From Melieria omissa (Eukaryota; Arthropoda; Insecta; Diptera; Ulidiidae), in contig OZ020269.1 of assembly GCA_963971225.1 (NCBI GenBank), positions 26,255,283 to 26,319,282 of the forward strand: 64,000 nt of DNA. Direction: 5' to 3'. Numbering within the stretch: the first letter of the stretch is position 1; the number at the start of each line of letters is the position of its first letter. The translations under genes were made by a program, and so were the position numbers. Below, in pieces: positions 11,309 through 22,259 of this stretch. The notes beneath the pieces were generated by a model. The model saw only the letters and a program-made list of their open reading frames with translations, did no database searches and was not told the DNA's origin.

Positions 11309-13310
11309 CAGTGGCGTCCCCAGGATTTCGGGAAGGGGGGGATACGCAAAAAATCCAGTTTAACGCCATTTTTATACTTTCATCTTTGCGTATTATTTTT
11401 AATACATGTTGAATAAAATTGTACATACATACATATATGTATACATATACTAACATAAACTTCTTAAAACAAAAAATTCAAGTGACATGTATTTTTAAGT
11501 CATAAAATCCCAACCAAAAAATTCAAGTTTGTTTTAAGTTATGACATTTCGAAAACAACTGCTAATAGAATTACGAAAAGACGTATTTTAAAAAGCACAC
11601 CAGCTATGTAAAAAAAATCAAACATTTACAAAATGTATGACGTTCTGAAATTTTATTATGTTATGATAGAGGTGACCATGTTTCCATGTTTACCCGCAAT
11701 TCACCAAAACTATGTAAGTGAATTTTTTTTTAGTTTCAACAGCTGATGCAGGGTTGGCATGAAGCCTGCGTTTGATTACTATTTTGGTAAATAGTCGACA
11801 CTTTTGGGAACATTGAAAATACAACTATTCTGCGAGAACAAATGCAATGCTGATTTTTTTATTCATTTATTCTTAACCCTTCTGCGGGTATCCGGTTCTG
11901 GCCAGACCATATTGAACTTTGGATCCACTTTAGTAATGTTGTAATTAAGCTATCGAGCTCAAATTTCATGATATCTTTAACTGATCCTTTCTAAGCACAA
12001 AACCCAAAACCATGGCTTGGCCAGACCATGGTGTATTTTCATACAAATTTGCCAGTTATTTTCAGTTTTTTTTTGTTATTTTCGACGTAATTATTGTCAG
12101 AATTGTTTATAAATATTTTTTTTATATTATATATATAGTTTCAACTAGGTTTTTCCATCTGACCCGATTTGAAGCACTTTTTTCGTGCCATCCCGTTAAT
12201 AGTGACGTAAATTAGCTGGCGCAAAATGTACTTGGTCCAAGTGTTTTTCGTTCGCCTTGGCTTTTATTTTCTTTGGGTTAATAAATTATAATTTTTGTTG
12301 GAAAATAATGTTGAAACATATTCAAAATTAATACTTATCCATTTTCCAATTCGATTGGGTGTTTTCTGTGACAGAGATGAAAGGAAGAGAATGCTATTTT
12401 GAGAATCAGGTGGACATTGTTTTTGAACTTCGACGCTGGAGTTAAATCAGAGAGGAAAATCTCTAAAAAAACTAATGAAACTAATGCTTTAGAGCAACGA
12501 ATTTAAGATATTAAATAATTTGCTGCGAGAGGCAATAATAACGGTGCTGCCAATTTCACGCTTTCATTTGGCCCTGAACAAAACGAAGCTTCTGATACTG
12601 ATAGAAAAAATGGTCGTTTAGATAGTTCAATGTGAAGATAGCAACGACGAAGGCGACAAGGAAAACGATATCCGGCCAATTCAGCATGAACAACAACATG
12701 TAGAGCATGTTTTGCATATTTTTCTTTGGCAAAGCAGTTCAGAATTATTAACAGTGCAAGGAATCCAGAAATATATATATCAAAACCCGATTTGTATGTG
12801 TCGAATGTAAAATCTCAATGTGGTTTAGTCATGATACTGCATTACATCGTTGAAATAATTGCATTGGTCAAGCAGTTGAAGTAGATCCATAAGTAACGTA
12901 TTTTACATTTATACATTTTTTTTATTTTCTTGCTTTACTGTCGTTTTTTTTTTATTTCAAAATTAACTCATTAAAGTTGAAACTCGCTATTTACCTAATT
13001 ATTCTAGTATATTTTCACCGTTTTACGTAAAAATAATGTAGACAAGCAAAAGAAATCATTGTATTCACACTTTCTGGTTTTTTTATATCCTTAACAACAA
13101 TCCTCGACTATCATCTTGTTTACATTATGGTCTGGCCAGATCATGGGTGGTTCAGTTATTAGGTTTTAAGTGGGTGATTACAGAAGCGATAAAGCAAATA
13201 ATAAAAATGTTTCACAATTCCATATTGTTATAGCAAATTGCATAAGTGAATTCTCCGACCAAGGGGGGGGATCCATCCCCCTAATCCCCCCCCCCCTGGG
13301 GACGCCACTG
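11309..13310. mobile_element. hAT-type element, 2.0 kb, with exact 8-bp target duplication
   Basis: The terminal inverted repeats are CAGTGGCGTCCCCAGG at 11309 and its complement CCTGGGGACGCCACTG ending at 13310. Flanking CTGTGAAT at 11301-11308 is repeated exactly at 13311-13318. An 8-bp duplication plus a CAGTGGCG terminus is diagnostic of hAT elements. There is no intact transposase. The interior contains a separate piggyBac-like relic, so the original hAT unit was probably much shorter. Confidence 0.88.
11873..13165 (+). pseudogene. piggyBac-like element relic nested in the hAT element
   Basis: The left end is TTAACCCTTCTGCGGG followed by CTGGCCAGACCAT; inverted ATGGTCTGGCCAGA lies near 13126-13141. 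A plus-strand piece at 12755-12850 reads CKESRNIYIKTRFVCVEC, then KISMWFSHDTALHR. This Cys-His pattern resembles the cysteine-rich C-terminal domain of piggyBac transposases. Upstream (12560-12715) an acidic, frame-broken stretch could be the N-terminal region. No catalytic core survives. The right-hand TTAA is not clear, so the end is approximate. Confidence 0.6.
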
Positions 13311-13319
13311 CTGTGAATT

Positions 13320-13608
13320 ATACTTTTAGTTATGCTTATGTTTATGAATGAAAATAAGTGTCCAAATATCAATTTGGTACTGCTACCTTCTATAAAACAA
13401 AAAATATGCTATTTTGAAATTTTGCTTACTATGGGAGTGGGCGTGGTTATGATCGGATTGCGCCCATTTTTTTACCATTCCTTTGTGTTGAAACAAGTGG
13501 TGCATACATCGAATTCCATGGCACTACCTTCCATGTTATTCTAATTCTTAAGTTATGTTACTTTTTGTATTTTTTCTAGCCTGTAGATATTTTTGTATTT
13601 CGATTGGC

Positions 13609-13640
<32 letters not shown>

Positions 13641-14010
13641 AACACGTTATGCTAATTTGAAAGTTTGCTTACTATGGGAGGTAGGCGTGGTTATGATCGG
13701 ATTGCGCCCATTTTTGGTGTGAGCTTCAAAGTTATTATCTTAAGCTCAGATACCAAATTTCATAATTCTATCACTAATATTAAGCAAGTTATTCCTATAT
13801 TACAGTTCATTTCGTATGGGAGGTGGGCGTGGCAGTGGTCCAATTTTAATGATTTTTTGTAAATTTCTTAATTTACACCACGAAAACAATCTCACCAAGT
13901 TTCATCGAGATGGGACAACGCTAAGTATTTTTGGCCACGGCTTATATGGGACCGCGACACTGTGCGTCGCCGCCACATGTGGTGGGAATTTGGAGCAAAT
14001 GTGCACAATG
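13320..14010. repeat. repeat with TATGGGAGGTGGGCGTGG motif, three copies, plus AAAT run
   Basis: The phrase CTTACTATGGGAG(G)TxGGCGTGGTTATGATCGGATTGCGCCCATTTTT occurs at about 13427 and 13669, and a third relative at 13813. A TAAA/AAAT microsatellite occupies 13607-13641. The last copy continues CACCAAGTTTCATCGAGATG. This is an interspersed or locally duplicated repeat of unknown class. Open frames across it are not supported. Confidence 0.55.
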
Positions 14011-14199
14011 TTTGTTTTCTTTGCTAAATAGTTTTTGTTGTTGTTATTGCAGCTGTTGAAATTGAGGAAAAAATGTGCACTGTGCATGTTTGGCCGTTTT
14101 GTAGGCGTCAATAAGTGTCGTTGGCATGGCTGAAGAATTTGCAAAAAATGCCATAAAACATTTACAAGCAATGTGATGTCCGCATTTGATACAGGGTGA

Positions 14200-14945
14200 C
14201 CAGTTGAAAATGTTGTGGCAGTGGCAAAAGGAAACCATATTTAAATTCCACAGTTATAGAACAACGCAAAGAAGGCCCTGGACTGGAACCTACTAGTTGA
14301 TAGAGAAAAACTGGTATACATTGTGAAGAAATATGGTCGACTGTAAGGTGGACTCGGGTTAAGTTGGAAGGATTTAAACATTTTAGAAAATAATCGAAGT
14401 AGCTTGGTGAATAGCCGAAGTCGATGCTCTGTGTTCTGTTTAGAATTCTAAGAAGTAACGATGAAAGTTGGATTTTAGAAGGATTTTGGAAGTTATGGTG
14501 AAAACATGAAAAGAAATCCAAGGTAGAATAAAGTCCCAGAGTACAGAACGTTGCAATGAAGGCCATGGACAGAGAAGAACACATTGAGAGCTATGAAGAA
14601 ATATGGTCGACTGTGAGATGGTCGAGTCGGGTTAAGTGGAAAGAAGTTAAATATTGTGACCACGAATCGAATAGGCAATGTCGATGCTCTATGTTCTATT
14701 TGAGATTCCAAAAAGTATCTAATGATGACAGCAAACCAAGATAGAATAAAATCCCACAGTTGTAGAACATTGAAAAGAGGGCCATGGACTGAAACCCACT
14801 AGCTGGCAATGAGGTACCGGTAGACTTTGAGTTAACTATTGTGGTCAAGAATTGAATAGGCGATGTCGATGTTCTATACTCTATTTGAGATTCCAAGAAG
14901 TGACAGAAAACCAAGATAGAATAAAATCCCACAGTAACAGAACTG
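14200..14945. repeat. diverged tandem repeat, unit about 180-280 bp
   Basis: The block from CCCACAGTxxxAGAAC to AGATTCxAAGAAGT and AACCAAGATAGAATAAAAT recurs. Anchors are near 14250, 14530, 14751 and 14928. Shared internal markers are GAAGAAATATGGTCGACTGT (14321, 14597), GTCGATGCTCTxTGTTCT (14420, 14679, 14867) and GAATAAAATCCCACAG (14744, 14921). Units shorten towards the right. Confidence 0.8.
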
Positions 14946-15039
14946 TGACTGCGACTGGGAAGAGATTGAGTTGGAAGGAGTTAAAAACTGAGATGCTTTT
15001 CAAGAAAATTCCATATAAATTTTCAAGGATATAAAGGAT

Positions 15040-15360
15040 TAAAATTTTCAAAGTACCTTTTTCATATCCTTTTTTTTACAAATAGATAAAAAATCAATTT
15101 TATTTAAATTCTTGAGCTTTCCTCTTTCACTTGATGTATATATTGCCATATTCTATCGAGGTCAAGTTTTTTTTTATAATTTTTTTATCCCCTTCAAAAT
15201 TTTTAAGTTCTTATGAAAGGACAAAGGATGTAGAAATGAAAAAATGAGTACGCAGTATAATTATGTTTGGTCTCTAGTTTCACGTCCATATGGATTTTTT
15301 GCGGGGTGACAAATTTTTTTCAATTTTTGTCGCATGGTGTAATATGTAGTCTTTGTAGGT
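15040..15360. repeat. interspersed repeat ending in GTCGCATGGTGTAATA (copy 1)
   Basis: This stretch shares about 270 bp with 25650-25915, including TTGAGC-TTTCCTCTTTCA, CAAAGGATGTAGAAATGAAA, TATGTTTGGTCTC and CATATGGATTTTT. The last motif is followed by TTTTTGTCGCA(T/C)GGTGT. A more distant copy is at 31940-32225. The copy ends share a CACCGTG/CACCATG-like heptamer read from the other strand. No class can be assigned. Confidence 0.7.
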
Positions 15361-15780
15361 ATGGCAAACTTGCGGTGTTTCTAAAGTCAACTCGAATATG
15401 TGGAATTCTTCTTCTTTCAAATTTTGAAATAACATTTCATTCAAAATTTAAAACTTACATTCTTTGAGTGCATGTGTAGTGTCATCGTATGGCCACTCTA
15501 GGCACTACCGAGTTAAGCTCGTTGCTCTAAACGGGTTAATTTTAAGACACAATATTAAAAAATGAAGTTCAAATGATTTAACAATTTTATTTTTCAATTA
15601 AATCGCTTCGAAAATATTTCCACACATTCGACAGAAAAATAATTCCGGAAAATTCGGATTCAACTCTTTGTTCTACAATAAAACTTAGTTTTAAATAAAA
15701 AAAATTAAAACAAAACTACAACCGATCAACGGGGCCAAGCAAATAATCTGTGTGCACAGCTGTTTAGTTGGCACCCTGTA
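15361..15780. other. AT-rich intron, nothing recognised
   Basis: No repeat partner or coding signature was seen. Confidence 0.4.
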
Positions 15781-15784
15781 TGGC

Positions 15785-17765
15785 GTTTTCAAACAATTTG
15801 CAATAAAACATTTTCATTGCAACTACTGCTGCGTTTGACAGTTGGTCCCCAAACGCCAGTCAACCGAGAACCATTACGATCCATAAGCGTTGCGACGGCG
15901 CTCATAAAGATCTCAAGTTCGTGGACCACACAGGCGAACGTTGCTGTCGCATTCGCGTTCGCGACGTTCGCGCACGTCTCGACGGCAGCGCCAACAACGA
16001 CGACGACGCATCGCGGGGGGCCCCAGGCCGACCAGTCGTCCAACGTCCAATTAAGCGCATATTTAAGCCGTGGCTTTAGGCAAATTTGGCGTATTAAAAG
16101 AGCGATCGATCGTTTTAATAAACCATAAAACAAACACATTGCCGGCGCAGATGAGCGACCAACCGAGCTGAGCATTGTTGAGAGCAGCACAGTGACGGAG
16201 TTTGAATGGGGCCGAATGAGTGCTGTGGGGAGTGAGAGGCACTTGTAGGGTTTTATGGTGTGACGAGGCGCACTCGAAGCGGACAACTTAATTGAGTGAA
16301 TCGCTGTGGCGGTTTATGGCTGTGTGTGTGTGTGTGTGGTGTGGAAAATCTAAGCATGGAGCAGCTTTCAACTGAAAAACAAAAACACTGATTTATCTGT
16401 TTGGGGCCAAAGTCGGTCGCTGTCTGTGTGCGGGCAGCTGATTGCCAGCTTTTGTGCATTGCTCGTCAAATTGGACGCGCACAACATGCGCGCCACGCTT
16501 AATTAATGCAATTATAAATGCTTTTGTCAGCGCTGCAAGTAATTAACGGCCACGCCCAACATGCACCCACCCGGTGTCGATGTTGGTGTTCGTGTTGGTG
16601 TTTGTGTTTGTGTTGGTGTTGGTGTCGGTGCAAGCTGCTCATTGATTGCATTAAACAGTCTAAGCATGCGCTGACAGCTTGATTGGGCGTTATTTTTTTG
16701 GGTGTGTATGTGTGTGCAATATGTAAGTGAAAAATTACAACAACTGTTTGAGTGCTTTGAAATTTGACAGCCAGTTGCGCTGATAATCACAACAAGCGAT
16801 CGTACGTACGTACGCGATTGCGATCGTAGGCAAATTATGAAAACAACAACAAAGACGGCGACGTGAGCAAAAAGTGCAATGACAATCAATGAACAACAAC
16901 ACCTACATTACTCAATGCAAATCGAATGGATTTGCCTCGATTGGGGCACCTCGCCCTAAGTGAATTCTAATGACTTTTCTGCTGCGCTTCCCACCAGCAC
17001 AACAACTGTGATTTGGTTTATCAATTTTTTTTTGCTTAATAGTTTTCAGTTGTTTGTGCAAATATATAAAAAAATGATGATTGACATTTGCGCGCAGTTG
17101 ATCGCATAATAAATAATACACACCATAATTGCATTGATTGACTGACCCAACTGACTGGCAGTTGCGCATGCGCACGCAATTTGCCATTCGGTGAGCAAAT
17201 TAGAATTTCTTCATATTGATTGCATTTCGTATGCAAAATTGTTAACTTGGCGCGCGCATTCCAGTGCATACGCGTCGATAACAACAACAACTACAATAGC
17301 AATAAAACCAACAACATGTTGCACGTTGCCGGTAATTGCTGTTCGACGCGCACCAACACCATTTTAATTGCTTTATTATGCGCTGCACTGCTGGATGCGT
17401 TGTGCCTGCATAATCAGCGGCACGTTCAGCCAATGTCTTAACTTCCCCCCGCTTCCATCTCCTGTTCGCCGATCTGTCCCACTGGCCACCAGCCACTGGC
17501 CACTGCTGTCTGCTCGCGCAGTTGGCTTGCAGCAATTTTGATTGATGTCTATTGCTGTGTCTCCAAAGACTTGGCAGCCTTCTCACGCTTTGATCAAACA
17601 GCGCTCGCTGACTGCTTTCTTCGGGCGATTTCAGCTATTTTGCATTTTCTTATCGTTTCCCTTTATTGACGCATCAAGATGCGGCTCGAGCATAGCTGAG
17701 ATTTATCGGGTACAAACATGTCAGGCGGCAATTTTCAACTTGATAAAATTAGACATACAGTGAAG
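15785..17765. other. low-repeat intron block, no gene
   Basis: The block is GC-balanced. A GT-rich run lies at 16319-16340 and a GGTGTTxGTGTT run at 16575-16630. A self-complementary CGTACGTACGTACG core lies near 16801 between two GCGATCG-like arms. ACAGTGAAGTCTGCCTAAC at 17757 looks like a Tigger-type terminus. The minus-strand 165-codon frame at 16286-15789 has no recognisable domain. Confidence 0.4.
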
Positions 17766-17843
17766 TCTGCCTAACAGAAACATAGATTAAGTGCACTTCT
17801 CAATTTGCTAACAAAATCCGTCAATAATTTTAATAAAAACAAT

Positions 17844-19402
17844 TTCACCCTTTCGACCCCAAAGTTGCCTCAGAGCAACTTCACCTATTTGTCATCTTAT
17901 AGCAAAAGCTCCTATTGATTTATGGCTTTAATTTAAACACCAACAAATTAATATTTTTAAAAGTGAATTCTAAGCAAATTACAAAAATTTTTCTGTTATC
18001 CTCAAAATTATTTCCAATAGTTTGCAGCGATATCAGGGAAAGTTTGTGTTCTAATTGAAGTCTTTTAATTCGGAGCATTTGATCAAAACTCTGTTTCTTT
18101 AGTTAGTTTCTAATAGTTAAATAAAATCAAAAAGTAATAATTTTTTTTTTTTCCATAAATATTAAAGAATTTTTCTGCAATTAAGAAATATTGATACAAA
18201 ATTTATTTAACTCGTTTTGAGCTAAAAAGCAAAAATATCAAAAAGTGATAATTTTGTATTTTTCCATAAATATTAAATAATTTTTTTGTTTATACAAAAT
18301 GTTGATACAAAATTTATTTAACCCGTCCTAGGCCAAAAATCAAAAATATTAAAAAGTGATAATTTTGTATTTTTCCATACATATTAAATAATTTTTTTGT
18401 TTTTACAAAATGTTGATACAAAATTTATTTAACCCGTCCTAGGCCAAAAATCAAAAATATTAAAAAGTGATAATTTTGTATTTTTCCATAAATATTAAAT
18501 AATTTTTTTGTTATTACAAAATGTTGATACAAAATTTATTTAACCCGTCCTAGGCCAAAAATCAAAAATATTAAAAAGTGATAATTTTGTATTTTTCCAT
18601 ACATATTAAATAATTTTTTTGTTTTTACAAAATGTTGATACAAAATTTATTTAACCCGTCCTAGGCCAAAAATCAAAAATATTAAAAAGTGATAATTTTG
18701 TATTTTTCCATACATATTAAATAATTTTTTTGTTTTTACAAAATGTTGATACAAAATTTATTTAACCCGTCCTAGGCCAAAAATCAAAAATATTAAAAAG
18801 TGATAATTTTGTATTTTTCCATAAATATTAAATAATTTTTTTGTTATTACAAAATGTTGATACAAAATTTATTTAACCCGTCCTAGGCCAAAAATCAAAA
18901 ATATTAAAAAGTGATAATTTTGTATTTTTCCATACATATTAAATAATTTTTTTGTTTTTACAAAATGTTGATACAAAATTTATTTAACCCGTCCTAGGCC
19001 AAAAATAAAAAATATTAAAAAGTGATAATTTTGTATTTTTCCATAAATATTAAATAATTTTTTTGTTATTACAAAATGTTGATACAAAATTTATTTAACC
19101 CGTCCTAGGCCAAAAATAAAAAATATCAAAAAGTGATATTTTTGTATTTTTCAGAAAGTGATATTTTTGTATTTTTCCATAAATATCAGAAAAATTTTCT
19201 GTAATTCAAAATATTGATAAAAATTCATTTAACCCGTTCTACGATAAAATTGTTATGCTAAAAAGAAAACTAGCTCTTAAACTATAACAAAGAGGCGCGC
19301 CTAGGCGTGGTGATTTCAAATGTCGTGTGCAAGTGTTTCATGATTTAAATACCAAAAATTAATATCGAGACACAGGGTAAAATTCTGAGTCGAAAGGGTT
19401 AA
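17844..19402 (+). mobile_element. TTAA-type MITE with internally expanded minisatellite (long copy)
   Basis: The termini are inverted: CCCTTTCGACCCC at 17848 and GAGTCGAAAGGGTTAA ending at 19402. The right flank is TTAA and the left flank TTCA, fitting a decayed piggyBac-like TTAA duplication. Internal landmarks include AGAGCAACTTCACCTATTTG and, near the right end, ATTTAAATCATGAAAC. They recur in inverted order at 36213-36712, which proves that this is a mobile unit. The long copy differs by carrying about ten tandem 111-bp units where the short copy has one. Confidence 0.8.
18121..19215 (+). repeat. 111-bp minisatellite, about 10 units
   Basis: The anchor CCTAGGCC recurs every 111 bp, near 18327, 18438, 18549, 18660, 18771, 18882, 18993 and 19104. 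Central units differ at only a few positions, whereas the first and last units are strongly diverged, as in arrays homogenised by unequal exchange. Linked variants (CATACATATT with GTTTTTAC, CATAAATATT with GTTATTAC) occur in the order A B A A B A B across the central units. Confidence 0.93.
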
Positions 19403-19429
19403 TCTTTTCGAAATTTCAAAATTATGCCA

Positions 19430-20495
19430 ACAATGCCTTCATAGTTGGCGTAGTTGAACTCCACTGCAACTCGCTGGTCATTCGATATGGCAACTCACTT
19501 TCTCAGACAGCACAGCATCGGGAAGCAAACACCACGAGGTGTGAATTGCGTGTGTGTGGTTTCCAGCTCCAAGACGCATCCAATGCGAATGCGTACCCTT
19601 TTGTCAGCAGACGAGCATAGGATTGCCAACGTTGCCGTAATTCAATGCGCCGCATTTGACGATCTCTCAATCAGAGGAAAGTGCGTAGTGCGCGCAACAA
19701 ATGGGCACACAGCCCGACAAGCAGGAAGGCATCGCTAATGCGCCACTGAGGTGTGAATTGTTGCGTGCGGTTTGCGTGCCACATGTAAATGCGTGCAATT
19801 TGCAATAAAAATTCCAGCCCTACGCATCGAACCAACAAACAACTTCACTAACTCGCTCGACAAGCTTCGGATGACACCAAACCAAATTGCAGCCCTACCG
19901 GAGCCAATAGACAACAACAACAGCAACAGCAGCGGCAGCAGCAGCCAACCTAACCGCATCTTTCAGTTGACAAAACAGACAATTTTATTAAAATCAACGC
20001 ACGCATGCAAACTGTTATAGTTAGTTGTTACAAAAACAACAACAACAAAACGATCAAGTCTGGCTGAGCCGCTGCGAAGGCAAACTGGCGGCGAGTGCAC
20101 ACACCGATGTAATTTGTCAAGTGTGTTAATTTGCGCTTCACACCTTGACGGGGTGCGGGTGAGTGGTGGCGGCGGCGGCCGTGTTTGCGGTGTAGTCAAA
20201 CGTGTGTGCGTGTGTGTGTTGGAGTATATCGTTTGCAACATGCATGGACCGAGCTCGATTTCAATGCACAAATATGCCAAACGACATCGATACAGTTTAT
20301 CAATTCGCCTTAATTGAATGCGAATGCACTGAGCGAAAATCAAAGCTGACAAAAATTGTGCAGTGCATTGCAATGAAAGTGTATTCAAGTTAAGAAGGTT
20401 AGGAGTTGAAGTTAAAAGCAACTGCAGCACTCTGCGGGGAAATAAGTTGCATGATAATCAAGAATAAAACATCTCATTCAAATGAAAAAAACTTT
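19430..20495. other. low-repeat intron block, no gene
   Basis: The block is GC-balanced with CAA/CAG tracts (19910-19940, 20035-20050) and GT runs (20200-20220). Open frames on both strands owe their length to simple sequence. Confidence 0.4.
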
Positions 20496-20500
20496 TAATG

Positions 20501-20621
20501 CAGTACTTCCCCTCCTTAGTACCTACACTGCCTAAGCAATCACACTTTGTGGAGTCAATACTTAAGTACATCAAAAAACTTACATTTATAAATAGGTGAG
20601 GTACTTAGGCGGGTTTTACTG
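20501..20621. mobile_element. pogo/Tigger-like MITE, 121 bp
   Basis: The right end reads GGTGAGGTACTTAGGCGGG then TTTTACTG. Its complement, CAGTAAAACCCGCCTAAGTA, matches the left end of the element at 31355. The left end begins CAGTACTTCCCC. The CAGTA terminus and paired AAGTACCTCACC wording suggest a pogo/Tigger-type non-autonomous element; the TA duplication is imperfect here. Confidence 0.55.
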
Positions 20622-20749
20622 TATTACAAATATTTTGATTCAAAACATTGAGAAAGTTGTATTCTATGAAGAAATTAGTGATAAGTAGTGTCTTTCATAT
20701 AAGATTGATCCAAAGCAAGACTGTCTCTATAACACGAATGATTTATAGC

Positions 20750-20923
20750 TACGGTGACCAGATTTCCTAGATAAAGATAAAAGCGGGACAGAAAACCCAA
20801 CAAAACACAAACTATACAACTATGCGTATCATAGTATTGCTTTCCATTAGTTTTTATTTACATATAAAAGTATGACAGCTCAAGCGGGATAGTCCGGTCA
20901 AAATGAGTAAATCTGGTCACTGT
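20750..20923. mobile_element. MITE with TACxGTGACCAGATTT inverted ends
   Basis: The left end TACGGTGACCAGATTTCCT is the inverted match of the right end AGTAAATCTGGTCACTGTA. A subterminal GCGGGACAG (left) and AGCGGGATAG (right) add to the symmetry. The element is 174 bp with no coding capacity. Superfamily is not assigned. Confidence 0.65.
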
Positions 20924-20976
20924 ATTCATTGCAGAAATTACACATATGTATAAAGTATGAAGATTAAAATGCATAC

Positions 20977-21100
20977 GGCTTTGATAGTCCAACGGGCGGG
21001 CGCTCTAGGTTCGATTCCCAGTCTAGTTCTTCGTCTACTTCTATCCACTTGAAGCAGATGACAATTATAAGAAAAGCACCTACCAACCTAAAGCAGGGAT
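20977..21100 (+). mobile_element. tRNA-derived SINE, truncated copy
   Basis: It shows a shortened tRNA-like head with ATAGTCCAACGGGCGGGCG and a B-box GGTTCGATTCC, then the family-specific GTCTACTTCTATCCAC and GATGACAATTATAAGAAAAG. These match the full-length copy at 53302. Confidence 0.75.
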
Positions 21101-21264
21101 TCTTCTTAATTGAGGCTAGAACACTACTTTTTAGCTTAACATAATTTTTGGTATTTTTTTTTTATTGTTTTTTCTTCCTTTTTAAGCTCAGGGCTTTCTT
21201 ATATCGTTTTTTTGTTCTGCAAACAGTAGTTTTGGACAACTTTAATATTTTAGTACATTTTAAA

Positions 21265-21845
21265 GAATTATTTAAAATTTTTGGGCTTATGCATGATGAA
21301 GATAAATTTATCAAGTGAAAAAGGAAAATTGTGGCAATTTGGCTAAATTTTTTTTAACAATTTTTTTTTTAACTTTCAGGAGCAAAATATGTCAGTAAGG
21401 TTTTTTCAATATCGAATCCTTTTGAGAGTAATCCATGTTTTGGATCTGAGATTGTAAATAGTATCATACCTCTTAATTTTCTTCTTCTATCTTTATTCTT
21501 ATATATTTTCATATAAGAAAAATTTAAATTACATTAAATTTTAAGGACTTACGGTTTCAAAGAATTTTCTAAAAAATTTGCGCTCATGCAATGATAAAGA
21601 TAAGGATATCAAATGAAAGAGAAAATTGCCTCCTTTTGGCTGAATTTTCTGTTTTGAAGTTTCAGGATCAAAATTTGTCAGTAAGGTTCTTTCAATAACG
21701 AATCCATGTTGAGAATAGTACATGTTTTGATCTGATCTGAGACTATAACTGTAACCGTATCATACCTCTAAATTTTTTTCTTTTATCTTCGTCTATCTTT
21801 ATTCTTCTTATCTTTATTCTTTTACCATAAGAAGAATTAAGTATG
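21265..21845. repeat. direct duplication, period about 315 bp
   Basis: Shared markers in the same order are GGATCTGAGATTGTA / TGATCTGAGACTATA, GTATCATACCTCTxAAT, GTCAGTAAGGTT and TATCTTTATTCTT. One block runs about 21265-21530, the other about 21576-21840. The copies are roughly 75-80% alike by eye. Confidence 0.7.
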
Positions 21846-21976
21846 AAATTTGAATTAAGTTCTCAGTGACGAAGAGCCAATAAAACTTTCTATTAAACCT
21901 TAAATTTCCATTATCTTATCTTAGATAGACCGCAGGAAACAACAATTCTCAGAGGTTCAGAACTAATTGTGAAATT

Positions 21977-22225
21977 TTAACACTAGAAAGACCGCAAGTT
22001 TTTCATACCTACAAAGACTACAATATCATATCCTCTTATATCTCGAAAAGTACACATTGGATTTGGATAAATTTTCAGAAAATGAATTTTTAGAATATAT
22101 AAAATATTTGCACTATAAAAAAATGAAAGTCACCAAAGCAAGAGTTGATAGGAATACTAAAGAGAATACAGATATTTAAAAATGAAAAATCGTCAAGATG
22201 ACCGCAATGGTTTTTCTAGTGTTAA
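21977..22225. mobile_element. piggyBac-like MITE, 249 bp, TTAA at both ends
   Basis: The left end is TTAACACTAGAAAGACCGC and the right end is GACCGCAATGG then TTTTTCTAGTGTTAA. The canonical piggyBac terminus is CCCTAGAAAG after TTAA, so CACTAGAAAG is a close variant. An inverted relative is at 54657-54858, and solo ends are at 34318 and 6349. No coding capacity. Confidence 0.82.
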
Positions 22226-22259
22226 TGTAGAGAAAATAATCTCCTAGACTCACTTGTCC

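Noticed and set aside
15789..16286. 165-codon minus-strand frame
   Set aside because: No domain, opposing frames of similar length, low-repeat GC-rich DNA in which chance open frames are common.
19772..20020. Short plus-strand frame with coding-like QPN/SSG composition
   Set aside because: It is a CAA/CAG run effect; no splice structure or homology could be supported.
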